The position numbers were made by a program, and so were the translations under genes. The notes beneath the pieces are model-generated. The model did no database searches and was not told the origin of the DNA. It worked only from the letters and a program-made list of their open reading frames with translations. From DATGPD01 sp031423015 (GTDB lineage Bacteria > Planctomycetota > UBA1135 > UBA2386): a stretch of DNA of 64,000 bases. Shown in pieces: positions 17,032 through 25,684 of the stretch (positions are counted from its first letter, which is position 1; each line of letters starts with the position of its first letter). Location: contig JANPER010000055.1 of the NCBI GenBank assembly GCA_031423015.1, positions 10,011 through 74,010 of the forward strand, in the 5' to 3' direction.

Positions 17032-17481
17032 CTACGGTGCGCTGACCTCGGGTTGACGGATGCCGGTGACCTCGCGCATGGCGATCTCGCGGTCACCGTC
17101 GAGCTTCAACCGCACCTCGCCTTCGTCGGTGACGAACACCGACGACACGGTGCCCTTCTCCTCGACGCCGTCGACCTTCCAGGTCACTTCCTTGCCGAGC
17201 AGCGCGCTGCCCTCGCCGAGGCCTTGCAAGCGCGCGAGCACGCCTTGGAAATCGAGCAGGGACAGCAGGTTGGTGTTGATCTGCTTCTGCTCTTCCATGG
17301 ACGAGAAGGTCGCGAGCTGCTCCATGAAGCTGCCGTTGTCGACCGGGTCGAGCGGCGTTTGCTGCTTCATCTGCGTCACCAGCAGGGTGAGGAACGGGTT
17401 GTCGCCGAACTTGACGCCCTGCGTCGAGAGCACGTTGCCGGCGGAAGTGCCGGCTTGGTTGGTCGCTTGGATGGTGGGCAT
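17032..17481 (-). CDS. flgD: Flagellar hook assembly scaffold (hook cap)
   Basis: The 149-residue protein contains FLTLLVTQMKQQTPLDPVDN and SFMEQLATFSSMEEQKQINTN, the conserved N-terminal core of FlgD. The C-terminus is short, with LLGKEVTWKVDGVEEKGTV and no full FlgD Ig domain. FlgD caps the growing hook and is discarded when the hook is complete. The ATG at 17481 follows fliK after 19 nt; upstream in-frame extension is shadow sequence. Confidence 0.93.
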   Translation of the reverse strand: MPTIQATNQAGTSAGNVLSTQGVKFGDNPFLTLLVTQMKQQTPLDPVDNGSFMEQLATFSSMEEQKQINTNLLSLLDFQGVLARLQGLGEGSALLGKEVTWKVDGVEEKGTVSSVFVTDEGEVRLKLDGDREIAMREVTGIRQPEVSAP

Positions 17482-17500
17482 GTCGTGGTCGATTCGTGGG

Positions 17501-18526
17501 CTAGACCCAGAAGTCCAGGCCTGAAGATTGGGTGAAGGTGACGGGCACGCGCGGAATCGCCTCGTCGCCGTGGTGCGCGCGGCGTGGTGCGCGCGGGACG
17601 GCGTCGGTGAACAGCTCGCCACGCGGCCTACCGTCGCGGCTCTTCACCTCGGCGTGCGCGATGCTGAGCCCTTGCTGCGCCAGCGTGTTCGCGAGGTCCG
17701 GCATGTGTTGCGTCAGCAGAGCCGCGATCTCGGGTCGCTCGGCGACCACCGACAGGCGCGTCTGGCCGGTGGCGTCGACGATGACCTGCAGGTCGAGCCC
17801 GCCGAGTTCGGGTGGGTCGAGCTGGATGCGCGCTTCGCTGATGCCGTCTTGCAGAGTGAACGCGATCTGCCGCAGCACGGAGTCGCGTGCGGCCTCGAGT
17901 CGATCGAGCGCGAGCGGATCAAGACTGCGGTAGCCAGCGGTCGGTTGGGTCGGTGTGGCGCGCGACGTGCGCGCGTCGGTTGCGAGGCTCACGCTGCCGG
18001 ACGCGGAACGCGCGGGCGAGGCGGTAGCGGCCGCGGCCAGCGGCGCCGACACTTGCGGCACGTGTAGAGGAACCTGTGGCGCCGGGGTCGAGACAACGAC
18101 CGGCTGGAGAGATGCAGCCTTGGGCGGCGTCGCGCTTTCCACGACAGAACGCGGCGCGACTGCAGCCTCGGCGTGCGACGGTGACGGCGCTTCTTCTACA
18201 TCAGTCCGCGTGTCAGCGTCTTTGGCACGCGGCGCGGCCTGGGCGATGGCGATTACTGGGCTCGCGTTTGGTTCGTCGGCGCGCACGGGCGGCGCGAGCA
18301 CCGGCTCGGTCTCTGGCTCCAATGCAGGTTCGGCCTCGACGACGTCGAGCTCTGCGCTTGCCGCTTGGGCATCGCGCCTCTGCTCCGCGCGTGCGTTGGC
18401 GTTGCGCTCCAGGGACGCGTCGAGTTCGCGGGCGAACGCGGCGTCGCGGCCCCTGCTCTGGCCGACTGCTGGAATCCGCGACGGATCCAGTTCGACGCGA
18501 CCGAATTGCGTGAAGTGTGTTTGCAC
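17501..18526 (-). CDS. fliK: Flagellar hook-length control protein
   Basis: The C-terminal domain has ARIQLDPPELGGLDLQVIVD and TQHMPDLANTLAQQGLSIAHAEV, the type III secretion substrate-switch (Flg_hook) signature of FliK. The first 200 residues are Ala/Pro/Glu-rich and disordered-looking, as expected for the molecular ruler part. FliK measures the hook and switches export to filament proteins. The frame is open to a TTG at 18571, but that codon overlaps the -24 element of the sigma-54 type promoter, so the GTG at 18526, with GGGAG upstream, is the likelier start. It is the first gene of the flagellar operon. Confidence 0.87.
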   Translation of the reverse strand: MQTHFTQFGRVELDPSRIPAVGQSRGRDAAFARELDASLERNANARAEQRRDAQAASAELDVVEAEPALEPETEPVLAPPVRADEPNASPVIAIAQAAPRAKDADTRTDVEEAPSPSHAEAAVAPRSVVESATPPKAASLQPVVVSTPAPQVPLHVPQVSAPLAAAATASPARSASGSVSLATDARTSRATPTQPTAGYRSLDPLALDRLEAARDSVLRQIAFTLQDGISEARIQLDPPELGGLDLQVIVDATGQTRLSVVAERPEIAALLTQHMPDLANTLAQQGLSIAHAEVKSRDGRPRGELFTDAVPRAPRRAHHGDEAIPRVPVTFTQSSGLDFWV

Positions 18527-18554
18527 TCTGCCGACTCTCTCCCGGCAATGACAT

Positions 18555-18570
18555 TGCAGATGGCGTGCCA
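18555..18570 (-). promoter_or_regulatory. Sigma-54 (RpoN) type -24/-12 promoter of the flagellar operon
   Basis: On the minus strand the sequence reads TGGCACGCCATCTGCA. Against the consensus TGGCACG-N4-TTGCA it matches all but one base, and the invariant GG and GC doublets have the correct spacing. Transcription would begin near 18544, just ahead of the fliK GTG. RpoN control of hook-class genes is well known in other bacteria; here it is inferred from sequence. Confidence 0.6.
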
Positions 18571-18641
18571 ACGATCGACGGGATCGAAAACACCGCTGCG
18601 ACGAGGGCTGGCGGAGTCACACCCCGCGTCGACCCCACAAC

Positions 18642-18682
18642 TCGGCAACTCCTGCCGAGGGTCACGCGGCAGGACTTGCCGA
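18642..18682. promoter_or_regulatory. 15-bp dyad, possible activator binding site
   Basis: TCGGCAACTCCTGCC (18642-18656) and its inverted partner GGCAGGACTTGCCGA (18668-18682) pair with one mismatch around an 11-bp centre. It lies 72-112 bp upstream of the sigma-54 element and about 70 bp from the facing sigma-28-like promoter, a place typical for an enhancer-binding protein. Confidence 0.4.
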
Positions 18683-18752
18683 CCACGGCCCGCCTCTTCT
18701 CAAGCCGAGGCAACGGTCGCGTCGACACTTCAGTGGCGCGACGAATTCCCCC

Positions 18753-18779
18753 TCAAGTCGCGCCCTTCGACTCCGATCA
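18753..18779 (+). promoter_or_regulatory. Sigma-28 (FliA)-like promoter for the flgM-like gene
   Basis: TCAAGTCG (18753-18760), an 11-bp spacer and TCCGATCA (18772-18779) resemble the FliA consensus TAAAGTTT-N11-GCCGATAA, with 5/8 and 6/8 matches and the exact spacing. The gene starts 31 bp downstream. Confidence 0.4.
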
Positions 18780-18810
18780 TCGTGGTTGAAGTGTCGGGAG
18801 GTCAGCAGTC

Positions 18811-19113
18811 ATGAATGTCGGACAAGTCCGTCCCCCGGATGTGACCAACAAGCCAGTGCTGATCCAGCGTCCCAGCAAGGACCCTGGACGGCCCTCTGTG
18901 CTGAGTGGTGCTGATGAGGCGCAACTCAGCGATACCGCACGGCAATCGGTGCGTGAGGCAGAGTCATATGCGACTCGCCTGCGCGCGCCGGATATCGAGC
19001 ACCGGCGTTTGATCGAGGCCGCGCGCGACAAGTTGCAGCGCGGCGAATTCGACGACCTGCGGGTACTGCGCGAGACCGCGCAGCGCCTCATCGACCCAAA
19101 CGCAGCGAGCTGA
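18811..19113 (+). CDS. FlgM-like small protein (putative anti-sigma-28 factor)
   Basis: The 100-residue protein has a disordered polar N-terminus and a helical C-terminal half (VREAESYATRLR, EHRRLIEAARDKLQRGEFDD, LRETAQRLID). That layout, including VSx-like spacing and a final helix with AxxL, resembles FlgM, which binds and inactivates FliA until the hook is finished. The match is by shape, size and context rather than a decisive motif. It is divergent from fliK, has a strong GGGAGG ribosome site, and is preceded by a sigma-28-like promoter, as flgM usually is. It may instead be an unrelated flagellar small protein. Confidence 0.55.
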   Translation: MNVGQVRPPDVTNKPVLIQRPSKDPGRPSVLSGADEAQLSDTARQSVREAESYATRLRAPDIEHRRLIEAARDKLQRGEFDDLRVLRETAQRLIDPNAAS

Positions 19114-19163
19114 ACGGAGCGAGCGCTCCGCAGCGCTTCAACGCCGCCGGCTTGTCCCTGTCG

Positions 19164-19781
19164 TTACTCGCGCCACGTCGCCACCAAGCGGTGCGCGACG
19201 AAGCTGGCAAAGCGCGTGGGTGAGATCAAATTGATCTCCCAACCGTGCATCGACGCCTCCTTGCCAAGGTAGGAGCGTGAGTAGTGCTGCACGTCGCTGA
19301 GCGTCGCCTCTTCGGCGGCATCGTAGAGACCCTCGGCGATCCACACCGAGCGGCCCGAGTGCAGCGACAGCATCTGCAAGCGTAGGCCCAAGTGCGCCGG
19401 CGGATACGCGCGGTAGGTGGTGATGGTGCCTAGCACCACGGCATCGACGCGGTAGCGGCGGCCGAGCGCGACCAGGGCGTCGAGCGACTGGCCGCCCAGC
19501 TGCGCCGCCGCGTAGATCGCTTCGTCTTCCTCGGTGTTCTCGGGCAGCGGCACGACTTCGAAGCGCTGGACTTTGGCCAGCTCGTCGAGCACGGCCGCGC
19601 GCAGGGCGGTGAGCGGTGCGGTCACGCTTGGCGCCGCGACCAGCGGCAAGAACATGATGCGACGCACGCTGTCGAGATCGCGCGGATCGGAAAAGTAGGC
19701 GTTCACCGCCTTCTGCTCCGGTCGACCAGCCAGCTGGCAAGCGGTGGTGAGGCACAAGAGCGCACAGGCGAGGCGCATCAT
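19164..19781 (-). CDS. Lipoprotein, CsgG/GNA1162-like fold (tentative)
   Basis: The 205-residue protein starts with a short signal and lipobox (LCLTTACQLAG). The rest contains IMFLPLVAAP, LAKVQRFEVVPLPEN, YRVDAVVLGTITTYRAYPP and LGLRLQMLSLHSGRSVWIAEG. This alternation resembles periplasmic domains of CsgG or GNA1162-type outer-membrane lipoproteins, where a 'DAVVxGxI' strand is typical. It is the last of three overlapping genes beside the flagellar operon, so a role in an outer-membrane or flagellar-associated structure (like FlgP/FlgT elsewhere) is possible but not shown. Confidence 0.6.
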   Translation of the reverse strand: MMRLACALLCLTTACQLAGRPEQKAVNAYFSDPRDLDSVRRIMFLPLVAAPSVTAPLTALRAAVLDELAKVQRFEVVPLPENTEEDEAIYAAAQLGGQSLDALVALGRRYRVDAVVLGTITTYRAYPPAHLGLRLQMLSLHSGRSVWIAEGLYDAAEEATLSDVQHYSRSYLGKEASMHGWEINLISPTRFASFVAHRLVATWRE

Positions 19782-20293
19782 CGCCCCCCACCCAGCGGGG
19801 TCGCCACGCCTTCGAGGTCGGCGCTCGCGTGCGCGGCGGTATCTGCCCGCCGTTCGGTGGCCTCGATGCGCAGCAACAGCACATCTTGCGTGAGCTTCGC
19901 TTTCTCGATGTGGAGGCTCAGAATCTTGGTCTCCCGGTCTTGCAGCAGGCTGCGCAGGCGTGTGAGTTCCGCCTCGGACCCAGCGCGTCCCGTGCGCTCC
20001 TTGTCGCGCACTTCCTCGGTCTGTCGTAGTTGAGCTTGCATCCCGTCGATCGTCGCTCGCGCCGCGGCAAGCTGCGTTTCCAGCGCCAGCTTGGCCGCTT
20101 GCGTGTCGGAGTACTCGGCGAGCAGCAGGCGCTCATCAGGACCGAGCGCGCTCGGATCCGAAGGCTGTGCCAAGTAGCCATCGCCCTTGCCCACGGGCTT
20201 CTCAGCTGCTGGTTTGGTCACTGCGTCGTTGAGGAGCGAGCAACCAGCGTTGCAAAGTGCGACGCACAGGAGTGCAACACGCGATGCGATCAT
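19778..20293 (-). CDS. Lipoprotein with long coiled coil
   Basis: The 171-residue protein has a lipobox (ALCNAGCSLL) and then, from about residue 55, a continuous heptad-like helix rich in Leu, Glu, Arg and Gln (AKLALETQLAAARATIDGMQ, ELTRLRSLLQDRETKIL, KLTQDVLLLRIEATERRAD). It would be a membrane-anchored periplasmic coiled coil. It overlaps both neighbours by 4 nt, so the three genes form a tightly coupled unit. No family was recognised. Confidence 0.65.
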   Translation of the reverse strand: MIASRVALLCVALCNAGCSLLNDAVTKPAAEKPVGKGDGYLAQPSDPSALGPDERLLLAEYSDTQAAKLALETQLAAARATIDGMQAQLRQTEEVRDKERTGRAGSEAELTRLRSLLQDRETKILSLHIEKAKLTQDVLLLRIEATERRADTAAHASADLEGVATPLGGGR

Positions 20294-20544
20294 GCTTGCG
20301 CCTCATCGAGCACGCTTGCCAGCGCGTCCTCTTGGTCTCGATCGGGCGCCTGGTAGAGGCACTCGATCAACACCGACTCGCCACACCGGCAGCGCACTTC
20401 GATGCCCTCGATCTGTCCCCGATCGACGATCGGCAAGACAGTCATGGCGCCGCCGGGCGTAGCCGAGCCATCGGCGATGAACACCGGTTGATCGATGCGT
20501 TTGACGCTCTGGGCGCGGATCACGCCGCGTTGCTGTTCACTCAT
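20290..20544 (-). CDS. Small cysteine-containing hypothetical protein
   Basis: This 84-residue protein has no signal peptide. RCRCGESVLIECLYQ carries three cysteines with a CxC spacing, suggesting metal binding or a disulfide. The rest is mostly beta in character (MTVLPIVDRGQIEGIEVRC). It is the first of three coupled genes ending with two lipoproteins, overlapping the next gene by 4 nt. A flagellar-linked role is only inferred from position. Upstream 20545-20817 contains no other convincing gene. Confidence 0.55.
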   Translation of the reverse strand: MSEQQRGVIRAQSVKRIDQPVFIADGSATPGGAMTVLPIVDRGQIEGIEVRCRCGESVLIECLYQAPDRDQEDALASVLDEAQA

Positions 20545-20817
20545 GCCCGACCTCTGCCGCTGCGGGGACTGGCGCGGCGCAGCCGCCTCGCCGTCCGTGT
20601 CATCGGCAGTTGGGTCGTGGCGGCTGAAGACGCTGCCGATGTGCAGCCATCACGGGCGCCGCCCGCAACCAAAACGAGACGTTCCCAACTCATGCGCCGC
20701 CAGACAGCCGCGCCCACGCGCCGACATGAGCGACAGCGGCTGATGGCCTTCTTGGAGGGCGAGGCTGCCTCACTTGCACATGACGTACTCCGCCTTGATT
20801 GCGCCGCCGGTCGCCCG

Positions 20818-22143
20818 ATGCGCTATCTGATCACGGTCCCAGCGGCCGCACGCCGGCTCTCCGCGACAGAGTTCGCCGCGGAGAGTTCGTTCGTACGCCA
20901 CCTGCGCGAGCTGAAGCGCGAGCTGGGCAGTCGCTTCGACGAGATCGTCGTGGCCATGGCCTCGATGAGCGACGCCGACTGGGAGCAGCAGAAGGGCCTG
21001 TACGAGACCGTCGACGAGGTGGGCGAGGGGATTCGACTCGAGGTTCTGCATCGCTACGGCTGCGGCAAGTTCGAGTTCGTGCGCAAGAGCTTCTTGCTGT
21101 TGCCCAAGATCGCGCGCCTGGTGAAGCAGAGCGACCTCGTGCACACGCACTTCTCGCACGACATCTTCCGCGCGGTGGGCGCGTGGTTCTGCTTCTTCGC
21201 GTTCTTGATGGGCAAGCGCGTCATCGCCATCGACGACATCGACCGTCGTCGCGATGCCGAGATGAACTACGGCACCGGTCGTTGGTCGAAGCGGCAGTAC
21301 TTGATGTGCAAGTATCTGTACGATCCGGCGCGTCACCTGTTGCAACGCGCATACGTGCGCAGCGTCGACCTGATGCTGTTCAAGGAGCCGCAGCAGGTGC
21401 TCGACTATGGCCGAGGAGCGCCGCATGTGCGTCTTTTCCTGGACCCGCACTTCTCGACGGAGCACATCGTCGACGACGCGTTCGTCAAGGGACGATTGGC
21501 AGCACTAGCCGATGCGCAGCGGCCGCTGCGGTTGCTGTACTTCGGTCGATTCGTTCCGTACAAGGGCGTCGACAAGATGCTCGAAGCCGTGGCCTCGGCG
21601 CATCGGCGCGGGGCGAACGTGACGTTCGACATCATGGGTTGCGGCGACGCGGCCCCCCTCGAGGCTCTGGCCGAGCGACTCGGAATCGCACACCTCGTGC
21701 AATGGCTGGCGCCTCGGGCGTATGGGCCCGAGTTCTTCGAAGTGCTGCGCGCGCACGATGTGCTGCTCGCCTGCCCACTCACCAACGACACGCCGCGCAG
21801 TGCGTGGGACGCGCTCGCCTGCGGCATGCCCTTGGTGGCCTTCGACTCGCCGTTCTACCAGAGCATGGCGGTCTGTTCGAACGCCGTGGAGTTGACCCCG
21901 TGGCCCGAGGTCGAGCCCCTGGCCGATCGGTTGCTGGCGCTGGCACGCGACAAACAGCTGCTCGCGCCCAAAGTGGCGAGCGCCGTGGCGACCGCGCGCA
22001 ACAACACAGGGGAGAGCTGGCTGCGTCGCCGCGTGCAGTGGATCGATGAGCTGTATGGGCTGCCCATCAAGGCGCCAGAGCCGCGGAAGGTCGTCGGTGT
22101 GGAAGCGCCGAGGGTGGAGCTGCCGCAGGAAGTGGCGCCGTAG
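20818..22143 (+). CDS. Glycosyltransferase family 4
   Basis: The 441-residue protein has the two-Rossmann GT-B layout. The acceptor half has SDLVHTHFSHDIFRAVGAW. The donor half has LRLLYFGRFVPYKGVDKMLEA near residue 240, FDIMGCGDAAPLEALAERLG, and the nucleotide-sugar region PRSAWDALACGMPLVAFDSP, matching GT4 glycosyltransferases. It is probably cytoplasmic and builds a surface glycan. The frame is open back to 20257 but the upstream part is low quality, so I start at the ATG MRYLITVPAAARR. No clear ribosome site precedes it, so an ATG at 20743 remains possible. Confidence 0.8.
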   Translation: MRYLITVPAAARRLSATEFAAESSFVRHLRELKRELGSRFDEIVVAMASMSDADWEQQKGLYETVDEVGEGIRLEVLHRYGCGKFEFVRKSFLLLPKIARLVKQSDLVHTHFSHDIFRAVGAWFCFFAFLMGKRVIAIDDIDRRRDAEMNYGTGRWSKRQYLMCKYLYDPARHLLQRAYVRSVDLMLFKEPQQVLDYGRGAPHVRLFLDPHFSTEHIVDDAFVKGRLAALADAQRPLRLLYFGRFVPYKGVDKMLEAVASAHRRGANVTFDIMGCGDAAPLEALAERLGIAHLVQWLAPRAYGPEFFEVLRAHDVLLACPLTNDTPRSAWDALACGMPLVAFDSPFYQSMAVCSNAVELTPWPEVEPLADRLLALARDKQLLAPKVASAVATARNNTGESWLRRRVQWIDELYGLPIKAPEPRKVVGVEAPRVELPQEVAP

Positions 22144-22243
22144 CAGTCCAGCCCCTGGGCGTGCCAACCCCGGTGCTACCGTGGATCTGGGGCGACAACT
22201 CCTGCCCGAGACCAGCCACGGCCGATAGGGAAAGCAACAAGGG

Positions 22244-23137
22244 ATGATGGCCGACGCCGCGCAACTTCCGGTGACTTGGCATGGTCCGAGCCTGCGCCCC
22301 GAGTGCGTACGCGAGGTCGAGCTGTGGCTCAGGAAGCACGGCACGCCGGTCGACCTGCTCAGCGAGTACCCGCATGCCTTCCACGCCGAGGGTCATGGGC
22401 AGATCGCGAGCGTGGTGGTCGACTCCTGCATGCTGTGTCACGCGCTGGTGCGCGAGGTCACCGTGGTGACGCGCGATGGACCCGCGGCCTACACGCTGGT
22501 CGGCTCGGTGATCACCCATCCCGAGCATCGTGGCCAGGGTCTCGCGTCGCACCTGCTGCGCAGCATCGTGCAGCGCGCGCAGGAACGCGGCCAGGACGCG
22601 GTGTGTCTGTGGTCGAGCGACTGGAGCTTCTACGAACGCCTCGGCTTCAAGCCGGCTGGCCAACAGTGCGAGCTGGTGCTCGGCCCAGCGCGCGGCAGTC
22701 TCGCCCCTGGCATTCGCCCGGCGGAGGCGCGCGACACCGTCGCGATCTGGGATCTGCACGCGCGCAAACCGCTGCGCGTAGACCGCACGCTCACCGACGT
22801 CGCGTTGTTGCTGTCGATCCCGCACATGCGCGTCTTGGTGCTCGAGCGGCATGGCAAGGCCATGGCCTATGCGTGTTTTGGCAAGGGCACGGACTTCCCG
22901 AATTGGTGGCACGAACAGGGCGGTAGCGACGAAGACGTGGCCACGCTGATCCGCGGCGCCATGGACGTGATCGGCGGCGACGAGTGCACGTTGCTGCTGG
23001 CGCCCTACCGCACCACGCTGCGCACGATGCTGCGTTCGATGCACCGCAGCGTGCGCGATGGCATCTGTGCTCTGCGCTATCCGCTCACTGAGATTGGGCA
23101 GGCCGAGTTCTTCATCGACGGCTTGGACTCGATCTAG
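22244..23137 (+). CDS. GNAT-family N-acetyltransferase
   Basis: The 297-residue protein has the acetyl-CoA binding motif VITHPEHRGQGLASHLLRSI (motif A) at about residues 88-107, then VCLWSSDWSFYERLGFKPAG, the usual GNAT beta5/alpha4 end. The C-terminal 140 residues form a second, less clear domain that may be a degenerate GNAT repeat. The substrate is unknown. The ATG at 22244 follows AAGGGATG. It is co-directional with the GT4 gene 100 nt upstream. Confidence 0.8.
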   Translation: MMADAAQLPVTWHGPSLRPECVREVELWLRKHGTPVDLLSEYPHAFHAEGHGQIASVVVDSCMLCHALVREVTVVTRDGPAAYTLVGSVITHPEHRGQGLASHLLRSIVQRAQERGQDAVCLWSSDWSFYERLGFKPAGQQCELVLGPARGSLAPGIRPAEARDTVAIWDLHARKPLRVDRTLTDVALLLSIPHMRVLVLERHGKAMAYACFGKGTDFPNWWHEQGGSDEDVATLIRGAMDVIGGDECTLLLAPYRTTLRTMLRSMHRSVRDGICALRYPLTEIGQAEFFIDGLDSI

Positions 23138-23161
23138 CCATAGCTACCGAGGCTTCGCCGT

Positions 23162-24442
23162 TCAGCGGTCGCGCAGCACGCGCGCCTCAGCGAACGCGCA
23201 GTGATCGCTCAGGTCGAGGTTGTCGCCAAAGTCGACCTCGAGCGTGAGCCGGCGTACGTCCTTGACCGCGACGCGCACGGGATATGGCAGCGCGCCGCGT
23301 TTGACGTGGCTCGCTTCGAATAGCACCTTGTCGTCGCCCAACACCCGGATCACGGCGTCGGCGACGTCGGCCGCGCGGTCGTCGATGCCGACCATCGCCT
23401 CGAAGCGGTCGAAGCGGCCGCCGATGTCGTAGACCAGCTTGGTGCGCGGAATGAGCACCAGACCGCGGGCGTAGCTGTCGCCGCGCAGGACGATGTTGGT
23501 GCCGAGCGGCGCGCGATCTTTCAGCCACTCCCACGTGCGGTTGAGGGCAGGCATCTGCTCGACCTTCATGGGTTCCAGGTCGGAAAGGTAGACCAAGCGA
23601 TCCGAGCGCACGGACAGGCGAGCGACGTGCCGCCACGGCAAGTCGAGATCGCAGCCCTCATCGAGGCGCAACACGCACCGATCGGCGGCGGGATCGAGCG
23701 CGTGCAGCGCACCGACCAACGCGAGGCCGCCGGCAAGGTGCGCGGTCACCCGCGCGCCGGACTGTGCATCGGGCGCGGCGCCTTGACCGAGGACCAGGCC
23801 ATACAGCTTGTTCAGCGGCTGCGGCGGCTGCTCCTTGCCGCCGAACTCGACGACGACGCGCACTTCGTCACTCTCTTGCACGAAGCGACGCAACGCCACG
23901 GTCAAGCGCACCACCCCTTCGGCAGGATCGCCGCGCCGATAAGCGAACAACAAGTCTCGGCCAGTGCTCTCGCGCAAGGCATCGTCGAAGCCCTCGCCGT
24001 GGGCGCGCGGCTGATCGGTGATGCGCACCGCGCGGACCGTGCGCAGCGGCAGCGCCACCAGCTCGCGTGCGGGTGGCACCTGGACCAACAGGGCGCTCGC
24101 CGCGCCCTCGCCGCTCACCCCGCGCACGTTGGCGCGCAGCACCTGACCCGACCATAAGACAACGAGGCCGGCAGGTGGCACCTCGGCAATCACAGCCGAG
24201 CCGTGCACGATCTCGCGCAGCTCGTCGACAGCGCGCGCCTGTTCGCCACTGCCGTCGACCACCACGACTCGACCCTGGGCATCGAGACCACGCAGCACAC
24301 CGACCAACTGTTGGCCTTCAATCGTCGTCACGGCGACTTGGCTCTGTGCTGGGAGCAGGCTGGCCAAGCAAAGCGCCACTCCAGCCCATCGCGGCGGCGC
24401 CTGATGGGCGCCGGGCGCCTTCGGCGGTCGATTTCTGCTCAC
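23162..24442 (-). CDS. Secreted NPCBM-domain protein
   Basis: The 426-residue protein has a signal peptide (WAGVALCLASLLPAQSQ). The C-terminal 150 residues read as an NPCBM/NEW2-type carbohydrate-binding module: VYLSDLEPMKVEQM, LVLIPRTKLVYDIGGRFDRF, EAMVGIDDRAADVADAVIRV, then VRRLTLEVDFGDNLDLSDH. The N-terminal 250 residues are beta-rich and repetitive in character. It is the last gene of a same-strand run with the coiled-coil and TPR-like genes, 4 nt after the previous stop codon. Ligand unknown. Confidence 0.7.
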   Translation of the reverse strand: MSRNRPPKAPGAHQAPPRWAGVALCLASLLPAQSQVAVTTIEGQQLVGVLRGLDAQGRVVVVDGSGEQARAVDELREIVHGSAVIAEVPPAGLVVLWSGQVLRANVRGVSGEGAASALLVQVPPARELVALPLRTVRAVRITDQPRAHGEGFDDALRESTGRDLLFAYRRGDPAEGVVRLTVALRRFVQESDEVRVVVEFGGKEQPPQPLNKLYGLVLGQGAAPDAQSGARVTAHLAGGLALVGALHALDPAADRCVLRLDEGCDLDLPWRHVARLSVRSDRLVYLSDLEPMKVEQMPALNRTWEWLKDRAPLGTNIVLRGDSYARGLVLIPRTKLVYDIGGRFDRFEAMVGIDDRAADVADAVIRVLGDDKVLFEASHVKRGALPYPVRVAVKDVRRLTLEVDFGDNLDLSDHCAFAEARVLRDR

Positions 24443-24446
24443 GCTC

Positions 24447-25424
24447 TCACTTGCTGCCGCCTCGACTGAGCTTGCGGTAGTAGTCCTCGACCAGCTTGCG
24501 CGAACGGCCAGACAACTTGGTCTGCGCCTCGCTCTCGATCGCCTTGCGCTCGCGGTCTTTCAGCATGCCCCAACGATCGGTCACGTCCTTGGCCTTGTTG
24601 AGGTTGCCTACCTGTGTGGCGCCGGGCGTGAGGTTGCTCTGCTGGCGCGGCGACGTGGGACTACCACCACCGCCACCGCTGCTCTGCTTCTCCTGTTGCT
24701 CGACCTGCTCGATGATCTTCTCCAGCTCGGCGATCACCGTCTCTTGACGCTGCTGTGTCTCCTCGCCGGTGTCCGTTTTGCGGATCCGCCGCTCGACACC
24801 GCCCATGGTGTCGGCGATGTCGTGCAACGGATTGATCTTGGTTTCCAGCTCGGCCACGAGCTGCGCGGCGCTGGCGCGATATCGCTCGGCAGCGTCGGGA
24901 AACAGCTGCAAGAACTCGCGCAGCACGCTGGCCGCGGCGTCGCGTTCGGGCACGCGCGCCAGCGCACTGCCGTAGAAGAACACCGCGTCGCCATCGAGCG
25001 GCGTGCAGTTGCGCGACCCCTTGAGGTAGCCGCCGAAGATCTCGACGGCACCCTCGGGATCATCGATGTCGAGGAACGCGCGGCCGAGCCAGTAGCGCGC
25101 GTGCGCCACCAGGTGTGGCTCCTTGGCACGCGCCAAGACGTCGGTGAGCGTCAGCACGCCGCGCGGGTCAGCGCCCTCGATCTGCACCACGGCCGCCGCG
25201 TACTCCGCGAACACCGCGCGCATCAGCGCTTCGGCCGCCGCGGCGGGCGACTCTTCACCACACTGCGCCACAAAGCGCGCGAGCTGGTCGTCGGTAGCGC
25301 CAGCCGTCTTCAACGCGGCGGCGAACGCTTCGCGGTCGAACGGCTGGAACGGGTTCTCTTGTGGCGTCGCCTGAGCGCGCAGGCCGACGAGCGCGACCAA
25401 CACCGAGGACCACGCTGCGCGCAC
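24447..25424 (-). CDS. Secreted TPR-like protein with acidic coiled tail
   Basis: The 325-residue protein has a signal peptide (SVLVALVGLRAQATP) and helical repeats resembling tetratricopeptides (ARYWLGRAFLDIDDPEGAVE, AVFFYGSALARVPERDAAAS). A low-complexity SSGGGGGSP linker follows, then a basic C-terminal helical tail. Related proteins sit at the end of planctomycete Bat-type clusters. Its GTG start shares one base with the stop of the upstream coding segment (TAGTG), indicating coupled translation. Confidence 0.65.
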   Translation of the reverse strand: MRAAWSSVLVALVGLRAQATPQENPFQPFDREAFAAALKTAGATDDQLARFVAQCGEESPAAAAEALMRAVFAEYAAAVVQIEGADPRGVLTLTDVLARAKEPHLVAHARYWLGRAFLDIDDPEGAVEIFGGYLKGSRNCTPLDGDAVFFYGSALARVPERDAAASVLREFLQLFPDAAERYRASAAQLVAELETKINPLHDIADTMGGVERRIRKTDTGEETQQRQETVIAELEKIIEQVEQQEKQSSGGGGGSPTSPRQQSNLTPGATQVGNLNKAKDVTDRWGMLKDRERKAIESEAQTKLSGRSRKLVEDYYRKLSRGGSK

Positions 25425-25666
25425 TACTTGCCCTCGCCAGCCGCGCGGGCCTCTTCGTTCTTGTTCAGCTGGTTGGCCAGCTTGCGCGTGAGATCCTCGA
25501 CGCGGCCTTGCTTGCGCGACAGCGACGTCGCACCCACCTTGGCGTCGCCTTCAGCGCGGCGATCGGCGGGCACTTTGCTGTCGAAGTCCTTGGTCTGCTT
25601 GGCGACCAACTTCTGCATCTTCTGGATCATCTTGAGTTCGGCCGACAGGGGTACGAGAGGCGGCAC
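25424..25666 (-). CDS. C-terminal piece of the coiled-coil protein after an in-frame TGA
   Basis: This 80-residue segment lies in the same frame as the coiled-coil gene just upstream and is separated from it only by a TGA at 25685-25687. PPLVPLSAELKMIQKMQ after a Gly-rich stretch is the expected continuation of the family, which normally is one chain. A GTG at 25666 has GGAGG four bases before it, so it could be translated on its own. Either a nonsense mutation or a genuinely split gene. Confidence 0.6.
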   Translation of the reverse strand: MPPLVPLSAELKMIQKMQKLVAKQTKDFDSKVPADRRAEGDAKVGATSLSRKQGRVEDLTRKLANQLNKNEEARAAGEGK

Positions 25667-25684
25667 GCCGCCTCCAGAACCGTT

